From contig CBEVZC010000031.1 in NCBI GenBank assembly GCA_965554225.1, positions 1 through 26,678 of the forward strand: a DNA stretch of 26,678 nt. Direction: 5' to 3'. The translations under genes were made by a program, and so were the position numbers. The notes under the pieces are model-generated. The model had not been told where the DNA came from and did no database searches. It worked only from the letters and a program-made list of their open reading frames with translations. Position 1 is the first letter of the stretch. Each line of letters starts with the position of its first letter. Below, in pieces: positions 8,418 through 16,529 of the stretch. The stretch comes from BMS3ABIN04 sp965554225 (lineage in GTDB: Bacteria > Bacteroidota > Ignavibacteria > Ignavibacteriales > Melioribacteraceae).

Positions 8418-9353
8418 TTACTTCTTTTTCTTTTTAGGACGCAAAGAATTCGGGTGAATAAATACTCTTTTCCCTATATTCTTATAATCAAAATAGGTCC
8501 CCGGATTCAGCGAAGACGTAACTATAATTCTTTTAGTATTCATGTAAGCCGATACAGTGATAGGTTTACCATTTTCACTGCTTATAGTTAAACTATAGAC
8601 AGGATTATTTAGTTTAGTTGTATCAACATCGTCTAAAAATTGTGTGCTGCTTATACGCGAGAGTTTAGTAAGATATTGAGCTGTTTCAGCCGAATCGATT
8701 TTAAAATTATCCGCACTCCATTTTCCATTAACTTTTACAATTTGGAAAGAGCTGTCTGCCGGATAATTAAATACTAATTTATTCCATTCAGCTGTATTAC
8801 CTTTTATTACGGTTCCGTCTCTAAAGTTATCCGCTTTTGTGTTAAATGTCATTGCTAAAAAACCATCTACTTCGTAAACATCGTTATCGTTGTTCAATCT
8901 TACGAAAGTTGACATACTTCTTGGCTGATGGAAAGAAAATTTACCGATTATAATATCAAGGGATTTTTTACTTCCTTCGTTAATCACAACTCTTGAACCG
9001 GTTGAATCCACCTCAAGAGAATGCCACTGCTTTTTTTCGCGCGAGGCTAAACGTTTTGGTTTGATTGCAATTATTTGTCTGAATAAATTCTTTATTTTTT
9101 CTCCGGGTACACGAACGTATTTATTGTTTGATATTCTAACTTTCCAATTGCCGGATTCCTTTGTAAGCTCTACCGGCTCATTCTTATGAGATTTTGGATA
9201 GATAGTTATTTGCGTTGCCTTAGATGTATCAATGTTAACAAGGTTAGCCCGGAATGATCTTTCGTGTTTTCCGGAATTAGTGAAGTACATTAATGCAACA
9301 ATTACCAAAAGTAAAATAAAAATAATTCCCAGAGTTTTATTTGATTTAGACAT
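8418..9353 (-). CDS. DUF4340 domain-containing protein
   Basis: This is a 311-residue protein with one N-terminal membrane helix (residues about 8-24, LGIIFILLLVIVALMYF) and a large outside domain rich in short beta strands, ending in a lysine-rich tail (RPKKKKK). The features fit the DUF4340 family: an extracytoplasmic beta-repeat domain (VELTKESGNWKV, VRVPGEKIKNLF, ADNFRDGTVI, WSADNFKIDS). DUF4340 genes commonly close ABC-exporter cassettes of the GldF/GldG type. It overlaps the GldG-like gene by 8 bases, implying translational coupling. It presumably works in the periplasm with that transporter; the substrate is unknown. Confidence 0.88.
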   Translation of the reverse strand: MSKSNKTLGIIFILLLVIVALMYFTNSGKHERSFRANLVNIDTSKATQITIYPKSHKNEPVELTKESGNWKVRISNNKYVRVPGEKIKNLFRQIIAIKPKRLASREKKQWHSLEVDSTGSRVVINEGSKKSLDIIIGKFSFHQPRSMSTFVRLNNDNDVYEVDGFLAMTFNTKADNFRDGTVIKGNTAEWNKLVFNYPADSSFQIVKVNGKWSADNFKIDSAETAQYLTKLSRISSTQFLDDVDTTKLNNPVYSLTISSENGKPITVSAYMNTKRIIVTSSLNPGTYFDYKNIGKRVFIHPNSLRPKKKKK

Positions 9354-10869
9354 AGCGAGTGTTCTTTAATTTTTCTTTAATACTTTTTCTTCTTTGAAAT
9401 CTAAATGTGCCGTAAATCAGAATTAATAAAATAGGCAGTAGAAAATTTAGATATTTTAATAAAGTTTTTGTGCTTGCTTCCAAACTTGGGTCAATTGGTC
9501 TTGAAGTTACACCTTTTGTTCTCAGTGCAATAAGTCCGGTATCGTCCGAAAGCCAATCGATTGCATTAACCATTAGACTTATATTATCAGGCTGTAGTCT
9601 TTGTGCTTGCTGCCCTTTACCGTTTACAACAAAATCACCGTCGGAAAACACAACCATTTTAGTAATTGTATTATTTTCTAATTTTCCATCCAAAGCAACG
9701 GTAACGGGAATATCGGAGATATTAAAATCAACTGCTCCCCATTGTTTTTGTATGTTAAAATAAACCGGTAAATCTTCAACACCGGATTTATCTGATGATG
9801 TAGCTATCGGAATTATTGAAATAGTTGTATCTTTTGGCTCAATGTTTATTTGACTGGCGAAAGGCATCATTACTGCTTCAAGTCCCTTTGTAATAGGATG
9901 ATCGGCAAAATTATTGATAATAGGTAAATAAGGAAAACTGACGGGAGTATTCATAACGAACATTCCTTGTTTCTGTCTTACCATAACGTTGCTGCAATGC
10001 GCATCAACAACAAAATTGGGTTTTACTTCTACACCAAATTTTTTCAGCCAATTACTTAAGCCGGTGTAAACTTTTTCACCTTGGTTTTTTGAGAAATCTC
10101 CTTTTACTGTATTCAAAGCTACCAACAAGCGTCCGCCGCGGCCGACAAAATCATCAAGATATTTAAAATAATTCGGATTGATTGTATCGGCTGGGGCAAC
10201 AATTGCTAAAGTTTTATAATCCGAAGGAACGCCGGAAGTATCTGTAAAAGTAATGGGTTTAACATCATACATAACCGAAAGCGATTTATGCAACTGCGGC
10301 ATTTCATCCAAAGCGGGTTCGCCGTTTCCCTGCAGAAGTGCAATTTTTAATTTAGATTTCATAGAAAGCTTCTTAATGCTTGTAGAAAGAGCATATTCCA
10401 TGGCAGCGCCCGGTTGAATAAATGGAATCACATCTTTTTTATCTCCCATTTGAACTAAAGCGCCAAGATATGCTTTTTGCTGTTTTACTTGATCTTTCTC
10501 TCGCACGTTTATCATAATCGGCTGAATACCGCTTTTTTGGGCTTTAATTTCCTGTTCCTGGTTTTCATTAGGATTTATAAATTCGTAAACAACATTTCCA
10601 TTTGAGGAATTATTATATTCAATTAAAAGATCTTTAAAATCATCTCTTACCTGCTGAATATTGGGCGGTAAGTTTTCCGAAAAATATGCTGTTACAGTAA
10701 CCGGTTCATCAAGCGATTTGAGAATGTCTTTTGTTGCGCTGCTTAAGCTATATCTTTGGTCGGCAGTAAAATCCCATCTGAAGAAGAAACGGTCAGAAAT
10801 TAAATTCACAAGAAGAAGTATTCCGAAAATCAATAAAATTGTTGTTTGTATTTTTTTTCTTGTAAGCAT
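9346..10869 (-). CDS. GldG-like ABC transporter auxiliary subunit
   Basis: This 507-residue protein has an N-terminal membrane helix (about 8-26), a large extracytoplasmic part and a C-terminal membrane helix (about 473-492) followed by a basic tail. Early motifs RYSLSSATKDILKSLDEPV and VTAYFSENLPP, the middle region KLKIALLQGNGEPALDEMP and FSDGDFVVNG match the Gldg/ABC_transp_aux family (intraflagellar-transport-like domain). In Flavobacterium, GldG works with GldA and GldF and is required for gliding. Cassettes like this one are also widespread in non-gliding bacteria, so gliding should not be inferred. The gene is 6 bases from the permease gene and overlaps the DUF4340 gene. Confidence 0.9.
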   Translation of the reverse strand: MLTRKKIQTTILLIFGILLLVNLISDRFFFRWDFTADQRYSLSSATKDILKSLDEPVTVTAYFSENLPPNIQQVRDDFKDLLIEYNNSSNGNVVYEFINPNENQEQEIKAQKSGIQPIMINVREKDQVKQQKAYLGALVQMGDKKDVIPFIQPGAAMEYALSTSIKKLSMKSKLKIALLQGNGEPALDEMPQLHKSLSVMYDVKPITFTDTSGVPSDYKTLAIVAPADTINPNYFKYLDDFVGRGGRLLVALNTVKGDFSKNQGEKVYTGLSNWLKKFGVEVKPNFVVDAHCSNVMVRQKQGMFVMNTPVSFPYLPIINNFADHPITKGLEAVMMPFASQINIEPKDTTISIIPIATSSDKSGVEDLPVYFNIQKQWGAVDFNISDIPVTVALDGKLENNTITKMVVFSDGDFVVNGKGQQAQRLQPDNISLMVNAIDWLSDDTGLIALRTKGVTSRPIDPSLEASTKTLLKYLNFLLPILLILIYGTFRFQRRKSIKEKLKNTRYV

Positions 10870-10875
10870 AGTTCT

Positions 10876-11601
10876 TTACTCTACTATATTTCTTTTTGCA
10901 AGTGACATTTCGGCAAGTAACAAACCGAAATAGGATAATGATAAAAAGTAAATTATGTCTCTGGAATCTATAACCCCTCGTGAAATAGAATCGTAATGAG
11001 TAGATAGATCGAGATAATTAAATAATAATGCTGTTTGACCTGTAAAATTATTTGCTAAAACGTTAAAAATTATTAGAAAGAATACACCGATAAACAGCGC
11101 TAATAAGAATGCCACTATTTGGTTATTAGTAATGCTGCTGGCGAATAAACCAATACTGATAAACGTCATACTTACCAAGAGCATTCCCAGATAACCGCTC
11201 CATACAGTACCGCTGTCTACATGACCAATAAAAAGTAAGGTTACGTAGTAGGGGAGCGTTAGAACTAGTGCAATTAGTATTAGCAGGAAGCTGGCTAAAA
11301 ATTTTCCTAAAACAAATTCCCAGTCGGAAATTGGTTTTGTTAACATTAATTCGATTGTACCACTTCGTTTTTCTTCCGCAATCATGCGCATTGTAAGAGC
11401 AGGAATGAAGAAGAAGAGCGTCCAGTAAGCAATAGAAAAAAACGGTTGCAAGGTAGCTTGACCGATAAAGAAAATATCCGAGCCGAACAACCAAGTGAAA
11501 AATCCGCTAAGTCCTAAAAAAACTACAAGCAAAATGTAAGCGGTTAGTGAATCGAAAAATGATCTAAGTTCTTTTACGGCAATTATCCAAACAGATTTCA
11601 T
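10876..11601 (-). CDS. ABC transporter permease, ABC-2/GldF type
   Basis: This is a 241-residue inner-membrane protein with about six hydrophobic helices. It starts with an amphipathic segment and ELRSFFDSLTAYILLVVF, a hallmark of GldF-type permeases. The conserved MIAEEKRSGTIELMLTKPIS (about 73-92) is the ABC-2 permease signature that contacts the ATPase. It forms the membrane pore of the four-gene cassette, lying 7 bases after the ATPase gene and 6 bases before the GldG-like gene. The transport direction is probably export; the cargo is unknown. Confidence 0.93.
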   Translation of the reverse strand: MKSVWIIAVKELRSFFDSLTAYILLVVFLGLSGFFTWLFGSDIFFIGQATLQPFFSIAYWTLFFFIPALTMRMIAEEKRSGTIELMLTKPISDWEFVLGKFLASFLLILIALVLTLPYYVTLLFIGHVDSGTVWSGYLGMLLVSMTFISIGLFASSITNNQIVAFLLALFIGVFFLIIFNVLANNFTGQTALLFNYLDLSTHYDSISRGVIDSRDIIYFLSLSYFGLLLAEMSLAKRNIVE

Positions 11602-11608
11602 TGTATTT

Positions 11609-12541
11609 TTAATTTGTTGTTAAATCTCTGAATATGTCTTCTAATTTTGTTTCAATCGGAGTAAGCTCTGTTAAAATCCAATTGTTTTGAACACACAGGT
11701 TAAATATTGACCTTTTAGAAGAGGCATTCTCTTTGCTGTTGATTAGAAAAGAAAATTCCGCATCCATTATCGGATCAACCATCGCAACAGTGTCTAAACT
11801 TTGAATTGCGGTTATAACTTCGTCCTTGCTTCTGGCTTCCATTACTTGTACGCGCAGCACTTCTTGTCCGTGAGCTTGCTTTCTTAAAGTTTCCGCGGTT
11901 CCGTCGGCAACAATTTTGCCGTCGTTAATTATCAAAATTCTATCGGATGTAGCTTCTACTTCCGGTAAGATATGAGTGCTGAGAATAACGGTTTTTTCCC
12001 GACCCAATTCGCGGATCAATTTTCTAATTTCAACTATTTGGTTAGGATCTAAACCGGTTGTCGGCTCATCCAATATTAAGATTTCCGGATCATGAATCAT
12101 TGCCTGAGCAAGTCCAACTCTCTGTTTATATCCTTTAGATAACTCGCCTATTTTTTTATGTTTTTCAACATCAAGTCCGCAGACTTTTACCATTTCAACA
12201 ATTCTGTCCGGAATTTTTGATTTCGGAACTCCTTGTAATTCGGCTACATAATCCAAATATTCCAATACCGGCATATCAAGATAAAGCGGATTGCTTTCAG
12301 GCAGATAACCGATACTTCTTTTAATTATTTCAGGATGCTCAATTACAGATTGACCGTTAACTTTTACATCTCCGTCGGATGGAGCCATGAAACAAGTGAT
12401 AATTTTCATTGTAGTTGTTTTGCCTGCTCCGTTCGGACCAAGAAATCCGAGTATTTCGCCGGTTTTTACTTCAAATGAGATGTTGTTTACCGCACGTTGA
12501 GTGCCGTATTTTTTGGTGAGATTATTTACTACTATACTCAT
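11609..12541 (-). CDS. ABC transporter ATP-binding protein (GldA-like)
   Basis: This is the 310-residue cytoplasmic ATPase of the cassette. Walker A is GPNGAGKTT (35-43), the signature is LSKGYKQ (134-140), which is the LSKGxxQ variant common in this subfamily, Walker B is ILILDEP (154-160), followed by the D-loop TTGLD, and the switch His190 is in STHIL. The C-terminal 90 residues are the regulatory extension found in GldA/CcmA-like multidrug-type ATPases. It is the first gene of its operon, with its promoter presumably in the 116 bases between it and rpiA. Confidence 0.95.
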   Translation of the reverse strand: MSIVVNNLTKKYGTQRAVNNISFEVKTGEILGFLGPNGAGKTTTMKIITCFMAPSDGDVKVNGQSVIEHPEIIKRSIGYLPESNPLYLDMPVLEYLDYVAELQGVPKSKIPDRIVEMVKVCGLDVEKHKKIGELSKGYKQRVGLAQAMIHDPEILILDEPTTGLDPNQIVEIRKLIRELGREKTVILSTHILPEVEATSDRILIINDGKIVADGTAETLRKQAHGQEVLRVQVMEARSKDEVITAIQSLDTVAMVDPIMDAEFSFLINSKENASSKRSIFNLCVQNNWILTELTPIETKLEDIFRDLTTN

Positions 12542-12579
12542 AAGATATTAAACCCATATTTTTACCGAGCCAAAATTAA

Positions 12580-12632
12580 AAAGTCAAAAAGTATTTTCCA
12601 AAGTTTTTATTTTGAAAAATCTCAATGACTTT
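12580..12632. repeat. Inverted repeat upstream of the ABC cassette
   Basis: AAAGTCA at 12580-12586 pairs perfectly with TGACTTT at 12626-12632. Inside lies a second imperfect pair (ATTTTC near 12593, GAAAAAT near 12614). It sits in the leader/promoter zone of the minus-strand ABC cassette, so it could be an operator or a transcript structure. It may also be chance in AT-rich DNA. Confidence 0.35.
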
Positions 12633-12647
12633 GTACATATCAATTTA

Positions 12648-12688
12648 AAATAAAGTTTCAAAAAAAATTATTTTTTGAAACTTTATTT
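12648..12688 (-). terminator. Hairpin terminator at the end of rpiA
   Basis: This is a perfect 18-bp inverted repeat, 12648-12665 against 12671-12688, with a 5-base loop (AATTA). It contains the pairs of AATAAAGTTTC with GAAACTTTATT. The last ten codons of rpiA and its TGA stop (12658-12660) are built into the stem. In the rpiA direction the 3' arm begins with six T but the tail after the stem is only weakly T-rich, so this may be a terminator or an mRNA 3'-end stabiliser. Confidence 0.7.
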
Positions 12689-13350
12689 ATTCCGCTCTCA
12701 GTTGCAACAATTACTTCACTTGTTAAGTTAATAAATAAACCGTGTTCAACTATTCCGGCGCGGTTTTCCAATTGCTTCGCTAATATTTCCGGTTTTTTAA
12801 TTTGACCGAAATTCGTATCTATTATATAATTTCCTTCGTCGGTTATAAACGGTTTATTGTTTCCGTCCATTCTAAGCTTAGGTTCTCCACCAATAGATTC
12901 TAAGAACTGAATTTCTACGTTTACGGCAAAACGAATTACTTCAATTGGGACAGCCCATTTTGAACCGAGAACTTTTGATAATTTTGATTCATCAATAATT
13001 ATTATTTCCTTATTGCTTGCTTGAGCTAAAACTTTTTCGCGAAGCAAAGCGCCGCCGCCGCCTTTTATCAAATTCAAGTTTTCGTCAACTTCATCGGCTC
13101 CGTCTATTGTAATATCTATTTCGGTATGCTGATCAAAAGTTGTGAGTGGTATTTTAAATTCCTTTGCCAAGTTTTCCGATTGGATGGAACTTGGAATTCC
13201 AACAATACTATTTAATTTGCCTTCTTGTAGTAACTCTCCGATTTTCTTAATTGCAAAGTAAGTCGTACTCCCTGTTCCTAGTCCTACGACCATACCGGAT
13301 TTTACATATATAACAGCTTCTTCGGCAGCCGCTTTTTTAAGGTTCTCCAT
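12658..13350 (-). CDS. rpiA: Ribose-5-phosphate isomerase A
   Basis: This is the cytoplasmic enzyme of the non-oxidative pentose phosphate pathway, interconverting ribose 5-phosphate and ribulose 5-phosphate. The length of 230 residues is typical. Family motifs are VGLGTGSTTYF (22-32, phosphate-binding loop), GIPSS (51-55), DGADEVD (83-89) and KGGGGALLREK (96-106), which holds the catalytic Glu105 equivalent. The C-terminus has the conserved AGIVEHGLF. It diverges from miaB; its stop is embedded in a strong hairpin. It is probably monocistronic. Confidence 0.96.
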   Translation of the reverse strand: MENLKKAAAEEAVIYVKSGMVVGLGTGSTTYFAIKKIGELLQEGKLNSIVGIPSSIQSENLAKEFKIPLTTFDQHTEIDITIDGADEVDENLNLIKGGGGALLREKVLAQASNKEIIIIDESKLSKVLGSKWAVPIEVIRFAVNVEIQFLESIGGEPKLRMDGNNKPFITDEGNYIIDTNFGQIKKPEILAKQLENRAGIVEHGLFINLTSEVIVATESGINKVSKNNFF

Positions 13351-13396
13351 TACATACTCGTAATTATTGATGTTGGAAATTTATAAACCTAAAAGT

Positions 13397-13416
13397 GATA
13401 TTCAAAATTTAATATC
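13397..13416. repeat. Short inverted repeat in the rpiA-miaB divergent region
   Basis: GATATT (13397-13402) and AATATC (13411-13416) form a perfect 6-bp pair around an 8-base AT spacer. It is midway between the divergent starts of rpiA and miaB, a plausible place for an operator, but AT-rich DNA makes short palindromes by chance. Confidence 0.3.
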
Positions 13417-13523
13417 GTTTATGAAATATTAATCCGAGTAATTATCTTGTTATTGGAAGTCTGTATATTTAAATTTCATAGCTCTATAAATTTAATTTTT
13501 TGATTAATTGGAAAAAGAATTTT

Positions 13524-14879
13524 ATGTCATTTAATAAAGTATATATAGAAACTTACGGATGCCAAATGAATGTTGCCGATTCCGAAATTGTAATGAGTAT
13601 TTTGAAAGATAAGGGCTATAGTTTTACGGAATATTTAAGTGAAGCTAATGTTGTTCTGCTGAATACTTGCAGTGTTCGTGATAATGCCGAGCAGAGAATT
13701 TACGGTCGATTGGGCAATATTAAAAATATTAAGACTAAAAAAAATAATGTTGTTATTGGCATTCTCGGATGCATGGCAGAGCGGTTGAGAAAGGATTTGG
13801 TAACGGAAAAAAAGATTGTTGATCTGGTTGTCGGTCCTGACGAATATAGGAGGTTGCCGGAATTTATTGAAACTGCATTTGCCGGTGAAAAGGGAATTGG
13901 AGTAAAGCTTTCCAAAACGGAAACTTACGATGATATTATTCCTTATCGTGAAGACGGATTGAGCGCTTGGATTTCGGTCATGCGGGGATGCGATAAGTTT
14001 TGTACATTCTGCGTTGTGCCGTTTACGCGCGGCAGAGAGCGCAGCCGTAACCTCGATTCGATTGTTGAAGAAGTTAAACAGCTTTCGGAAAGAGGATTTA
14101 AGGAAGTTACTTTGCTCGGTCAAAATGTAAATTCTTATTTGGATAATGGCAGAGATTTTGCGGATTTATTAGCTGCGTGTGCTGTTGTAGACAGATCAAT
14201 GCGCGTGAGATTTACAACTTCTCATCCTCAAGATTTATCCGATAAGTTGCTTTACACAATTGCAGAAAATTCAAATCTTTGTAATTACATTCATCTGCCG
14301 GTTCAATCCGGCTCCAATAGAATTTTAGAGCTGATGAATAGAACTTACACAATTGAACATTACTCAAACTTAATTGACAAAGCACGAAAAATTATTCCTG
14401 GTGTAAGTTTTTCTACGGATATAATTTCCGGTTTCCCGACCGAAACAAGAGAAGATCATGAAATGACTTTAAATATAATGAGACAAGTTAGATATGACGG
14501 AGCTTATATGTTTAAGTACTCACCAAGGGAAAATACAAAAGCGTATAAAATGGAAGACGATGTAACGGAAGAAGAAAAAACAAGAAGATTAAGTGAAATA
14601 ATTGATGTGCAGCAAAAAATATCTTACGAAGTTAACCAAGAAATAATAGGGAATGAAGAGATAGTTCTGGTTGAAGGGGACAGCAGAAAATCCGATGAAT
14701 TTTTAGCAGGCAGGACAGATACTAACAAAGTTGTAATATTTCCAAAGACCGAAGATGTTCAAAAGGGAGATTATGTTAAAGTAAAAATTTCGCGGGCAAC
14801 TTCGGCAACTCTTTTTGCAGATGATTCAAGCAAAATTGAGATTAGTAAAGCTGAAAAGCAAATACATCAAACAGCTTGA
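13524..14879 (+). CDS. miaB: tRNA-2-methylthio-N6-dimethylallyladenosine synthase MiaB
   Basis: This is a radical SAM methylthiotransferase that adds the 2-methylthio group to i6A37 of tRNAs reading UNN codons. Counting from the ATG at 13524, the protein has 451 residues. The N-terminal UPF0004 domain holds Cys13 (YGCQMN), Cys49 (NTCSVRDNAEQ) and Cys83 (GCMAER), which bind the auxiliary 4Fe-4S cluster. The radical SAM motif is C156xxxC160xxC163 (RGCDKFCTFCVVPFTRG). A TRAM RNA-binding domain lies at about 375-440. The CQMN and CSVRDNAEQ motifs separate MiaB from MtaB and RimO. An upstream TTG at 13500 is in frame, but family alignment and the GGAAAAAG before 13524 favour the ATG. Confidence 0.96.
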   Translation: MSFNKVYIETYGCQMNVADSEIVMSILKDKGYSFTEYLSEANVVLLNTCSVRDNAEQRIYGRLGNIKNIKTKKNNVVIGILGCMAERLRKDLVTEKKIVDLVVGPDEYRRLPEFIETAFAGEKGIGVKLSKTETYDDIIPYREDGLSAWISVMRGCDKFCTFCVVPFTRGRERSRNLDSIVEEVKQLSERGFKEVTLLGQNVNSYLDNGRDFADLLAACAVVDRSMRVRFTTSHPQDLSDKLLYTIAENSNLCNYIHLPVQSGSNRILELMNRTYTIEHYSNLIDKARKIIPGVSFSTDIISGFPTETREDHEMTLNIMRQVRYDGAYMFKYSPRENTKAYKMEDDVTEEEKTRRLSEIIDVQQKISYEVNQEIIGNEEIVLVEGDSRKSDEFLAGRTDTNKVVIFPKTEDVQKGDYVKVKISRATSATLFADDSSKIEISKAEKQIHQTA

Positions 14880-14943
14880 ATAAAACTTAAATAAATCTTA
14901 TATTTTTCCCTATTGCTGAATAAATATTATAGTTGGATTAAAA

Positions 14944-15639
14944 ATGAAATTGATTTATTTAATAGTATTTCTAATTTCCATCGGTCATATACAGGCTCAG
15001 CATGTAGATGCTGTTCCATATCTGAAAGCAATAGAAAACGGAAATATCCAAAAAGCAAAAACCGGATTAAGGATGTTAAAAACTTCAAATCCGGATAACC
15101 CCGATGTAGTATTTCTGGATGCTGTATTAACCGAAGACGGTTCTGCCGCACTTAAAAAATACTACAAAGTTTATACCGATTATCCAAAAAGCAAATTTGC
15201 AGATGCCTCCCTATATAGAATATTTTCTTATTATTTTGCACTGGGAATTTATAAAAAAGCAGAAAAATATTTAACTAAACTTAAAACAGAATACCCGGAA
15301 TCTCATTATATAAGAACTGCGGACAGGCATTTACCGGATGAGAGTAATAGCACTGTTTTTCATGAAGTAAAAACTATTGCTTCTAAAAAGAAAGTTAAGC
15401 ACACTAATTTATATACTGTTCAAGCCGGTGCATTTATTAATATTAATAATGCTGAAAGATTGGTGGGTACTTTTAAAAAGTCCGACTTGGATGCTTCCAT
15501 TTCTTCCAAGGACGTGGGAGGTACGACTCTCAATATTGTTACGGTCGGGAAATATTCAGATAAGTCGGATGCCCAAGAATTGCTTAAGGCTCTTAAAAAG
15601 AACTATAAGTTAATCGGTCGAATTAAAAAAATAAATTAA
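14944..15639 (+). CDS. Secreted TPR-like protein with C-terminal SPOR domain
   Basis: This 231-residue protein has a signal peptide (residues 1-18, LIYLIVFLISIGHIQAQ). The middle region looks like two tetratricopeptide-like helical pairs (ENGNIQKAKTGLRMLKTSNP; YKKAEKYLTKLKTEYPES). A lysine-rich linker leads to a SPOR domain at about 155-229 (YTVQAGAFININNAERL, TLNIVTVGKYSDKSDAQEL). SPOR domains bind peptidoglycan glycan strands stripped of peptides, often at the division septum, so a periplasmic cell-wall role is likely. The start is ATG, 64 bases after miaB. The hydrolase gene follows after 6 bases. Confidence 0.9.
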   Translation: MKLIYLIVFLISIGHIQAQHVDAVPYLKAIENGNIQKAKTGLRMLKTSNPDNPDVVFLDAVLTEDGSAALKKYYKVYTDYPKSKFADASLYRIFSYYFALGIYKKAEKYLTKLKTEYPESHYIRTADRHLPDESNSTVFHEVKTIASKKKVKHTNLYTVQAGAFININNAERLVGTFKKSDLDASISSKDVGGTTLNIVTVGKYSDKSDAQELLKALKKNYKLIGRIKKIN

Positions 15640-15645
15640 ATAAAT

Positions 15646-16416
15646 ATGCAGCTTATTTTCGTTGGAACCGGATCAGGCAGAACAAGTCTTAAAAGATTTC
15701 ATTCATCAATTCTAATATCTTCTGAAAGTCATAATCTATTAATTGACGCTGGTGACAGTGTGGCGAAAGCTTTGCTGAACTTGGGTATTGATTTCAGTAA
15801 CATAGATACTATTTTGTTTTCGCATTACCATGCCGATCATTTCGGAGGAATTGCTTCTCTCTTTACTCAGATGAAAATTGCCGGAAGAACAAAACCGCTA
15901 ACTTTTGTTACACATAAACTGCTGATTGATGGGTTAAAAAACTTTATTAATTCAACATATATGTTTTTTGAAATTGCAGGATTTGATGTGAAAGTTATTG
16001 GATTTGAGTTTGATCAATCGTATAAGATTTCAGAAAGCATAAAATATATTCCTAGACAGAATCAGCACGTTAAACCCAAGAAAGAATTAACGAACACTGA
16101 ACTTCCGTTTATATCTTCCAGCTTTTATTTTGAGGTTGAGAGTAAGAAAATTGTTTACACTTCCGATATCGGGAGTGAAGAAGACCTTTATCTTTTTCAA
16201 AACGTACAAGCGGATATTTTTATAACCGAGACGACTCACGTTGAGTTGGAGGGCATTTACAAAGCTAGCCAAATTTTAAAACCTGGCAAAATTTATCTTA
16301 CTCACGTTGATGATACGGACGAAAAAAAAATACTGACATGGCACAAAAGTCTTGAAGATGTTGAGCGACAGAGATTTATAATTGCAGAAGACGGATTAAT
16401 CTTAAAAGATTTTTAG
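15646..16416 (+). CDS. Metallo-beta-lactamase-fold hydrolase, RNase Z-like
   Basis: This is a 256-residue cytoplasmic hydrolase of the metallo-beta-lactamase superfamily. The zinc ligands are in place: HYHADH at 60-65 (H60, H62, D64, H65), His141 (QNQHVKP), Asp174 (YTSDIG) and His220 (IYLTHVDD). The FVGTGSGRTS opening and the SSILISS strand resemble RNase Z/ElaC and related phosphodiesterases, but it is shorter than tRNase Z (about 300 residues) and I do not see the exosite arm. tRNA 3'-processing or cyclic-nucleotide hydrolysis are both possible. It is likely co-transcribed with the SPOR gene. Confidence 0.85.
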   Translation: MQLIFVGTGSGRTSLKRFHSSILISSESHNLLIDAGDSVAKALLNLGIDFSNIDTILFSHYHADHFGGIASLFTQMKIAGRTKPLTFVTHKLLIDGLKNFINSTYMFFEIAGFDVKVIGFEFDQSYKISESIKYIPRQNQHVKPKKELTNTELPFISSSFYFEVESKKIVYTSDIGSEEDLYLFQNVQADIFITETTHVELEGIYKASQILKPGKIYLTHVDDTDEKKILTWHKSLEDVERQRFIIAEDGLILKDF

Positions 16417-16449
16417 ATAAATTTAATTCAATATTTTCCCTTCTTAAAA

Positions 16450-16479
16450 AATTGGATTATTTATATTATCCTACCAATT
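16450..16479. repeat. Inverted repeat in the leader of the sigma-54 activator
   Basis: AATTGG (16450-16455) and CCAATT (16474-16479) flank an 18-base AT-rich spacer, with inner GGAT/ATCC pairing offset by two bases. It lies 50 to 80 bases before the chosen ATG at 16530. It may be a weak hairpin or operator. Confidence 0.25.
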
Positions 16480-16529
16480 CTACTTGCGAGTTATTATTTT
16501 TAATCATTCAAAATATTAAGTTCACAATA

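Noticed and set aside
8418..12541. Evidence for gliding motility
   Set aside because: GldA/F/G-like cassettes occur in many non-gliding bacteria and no other gld gene is in the window.
13635..14123. Long minus-strand open frames inside miaB
   Set aside because: They are antisense shadows of a strongly conserved gene, with no signal peptide, ribosome site or family motif.
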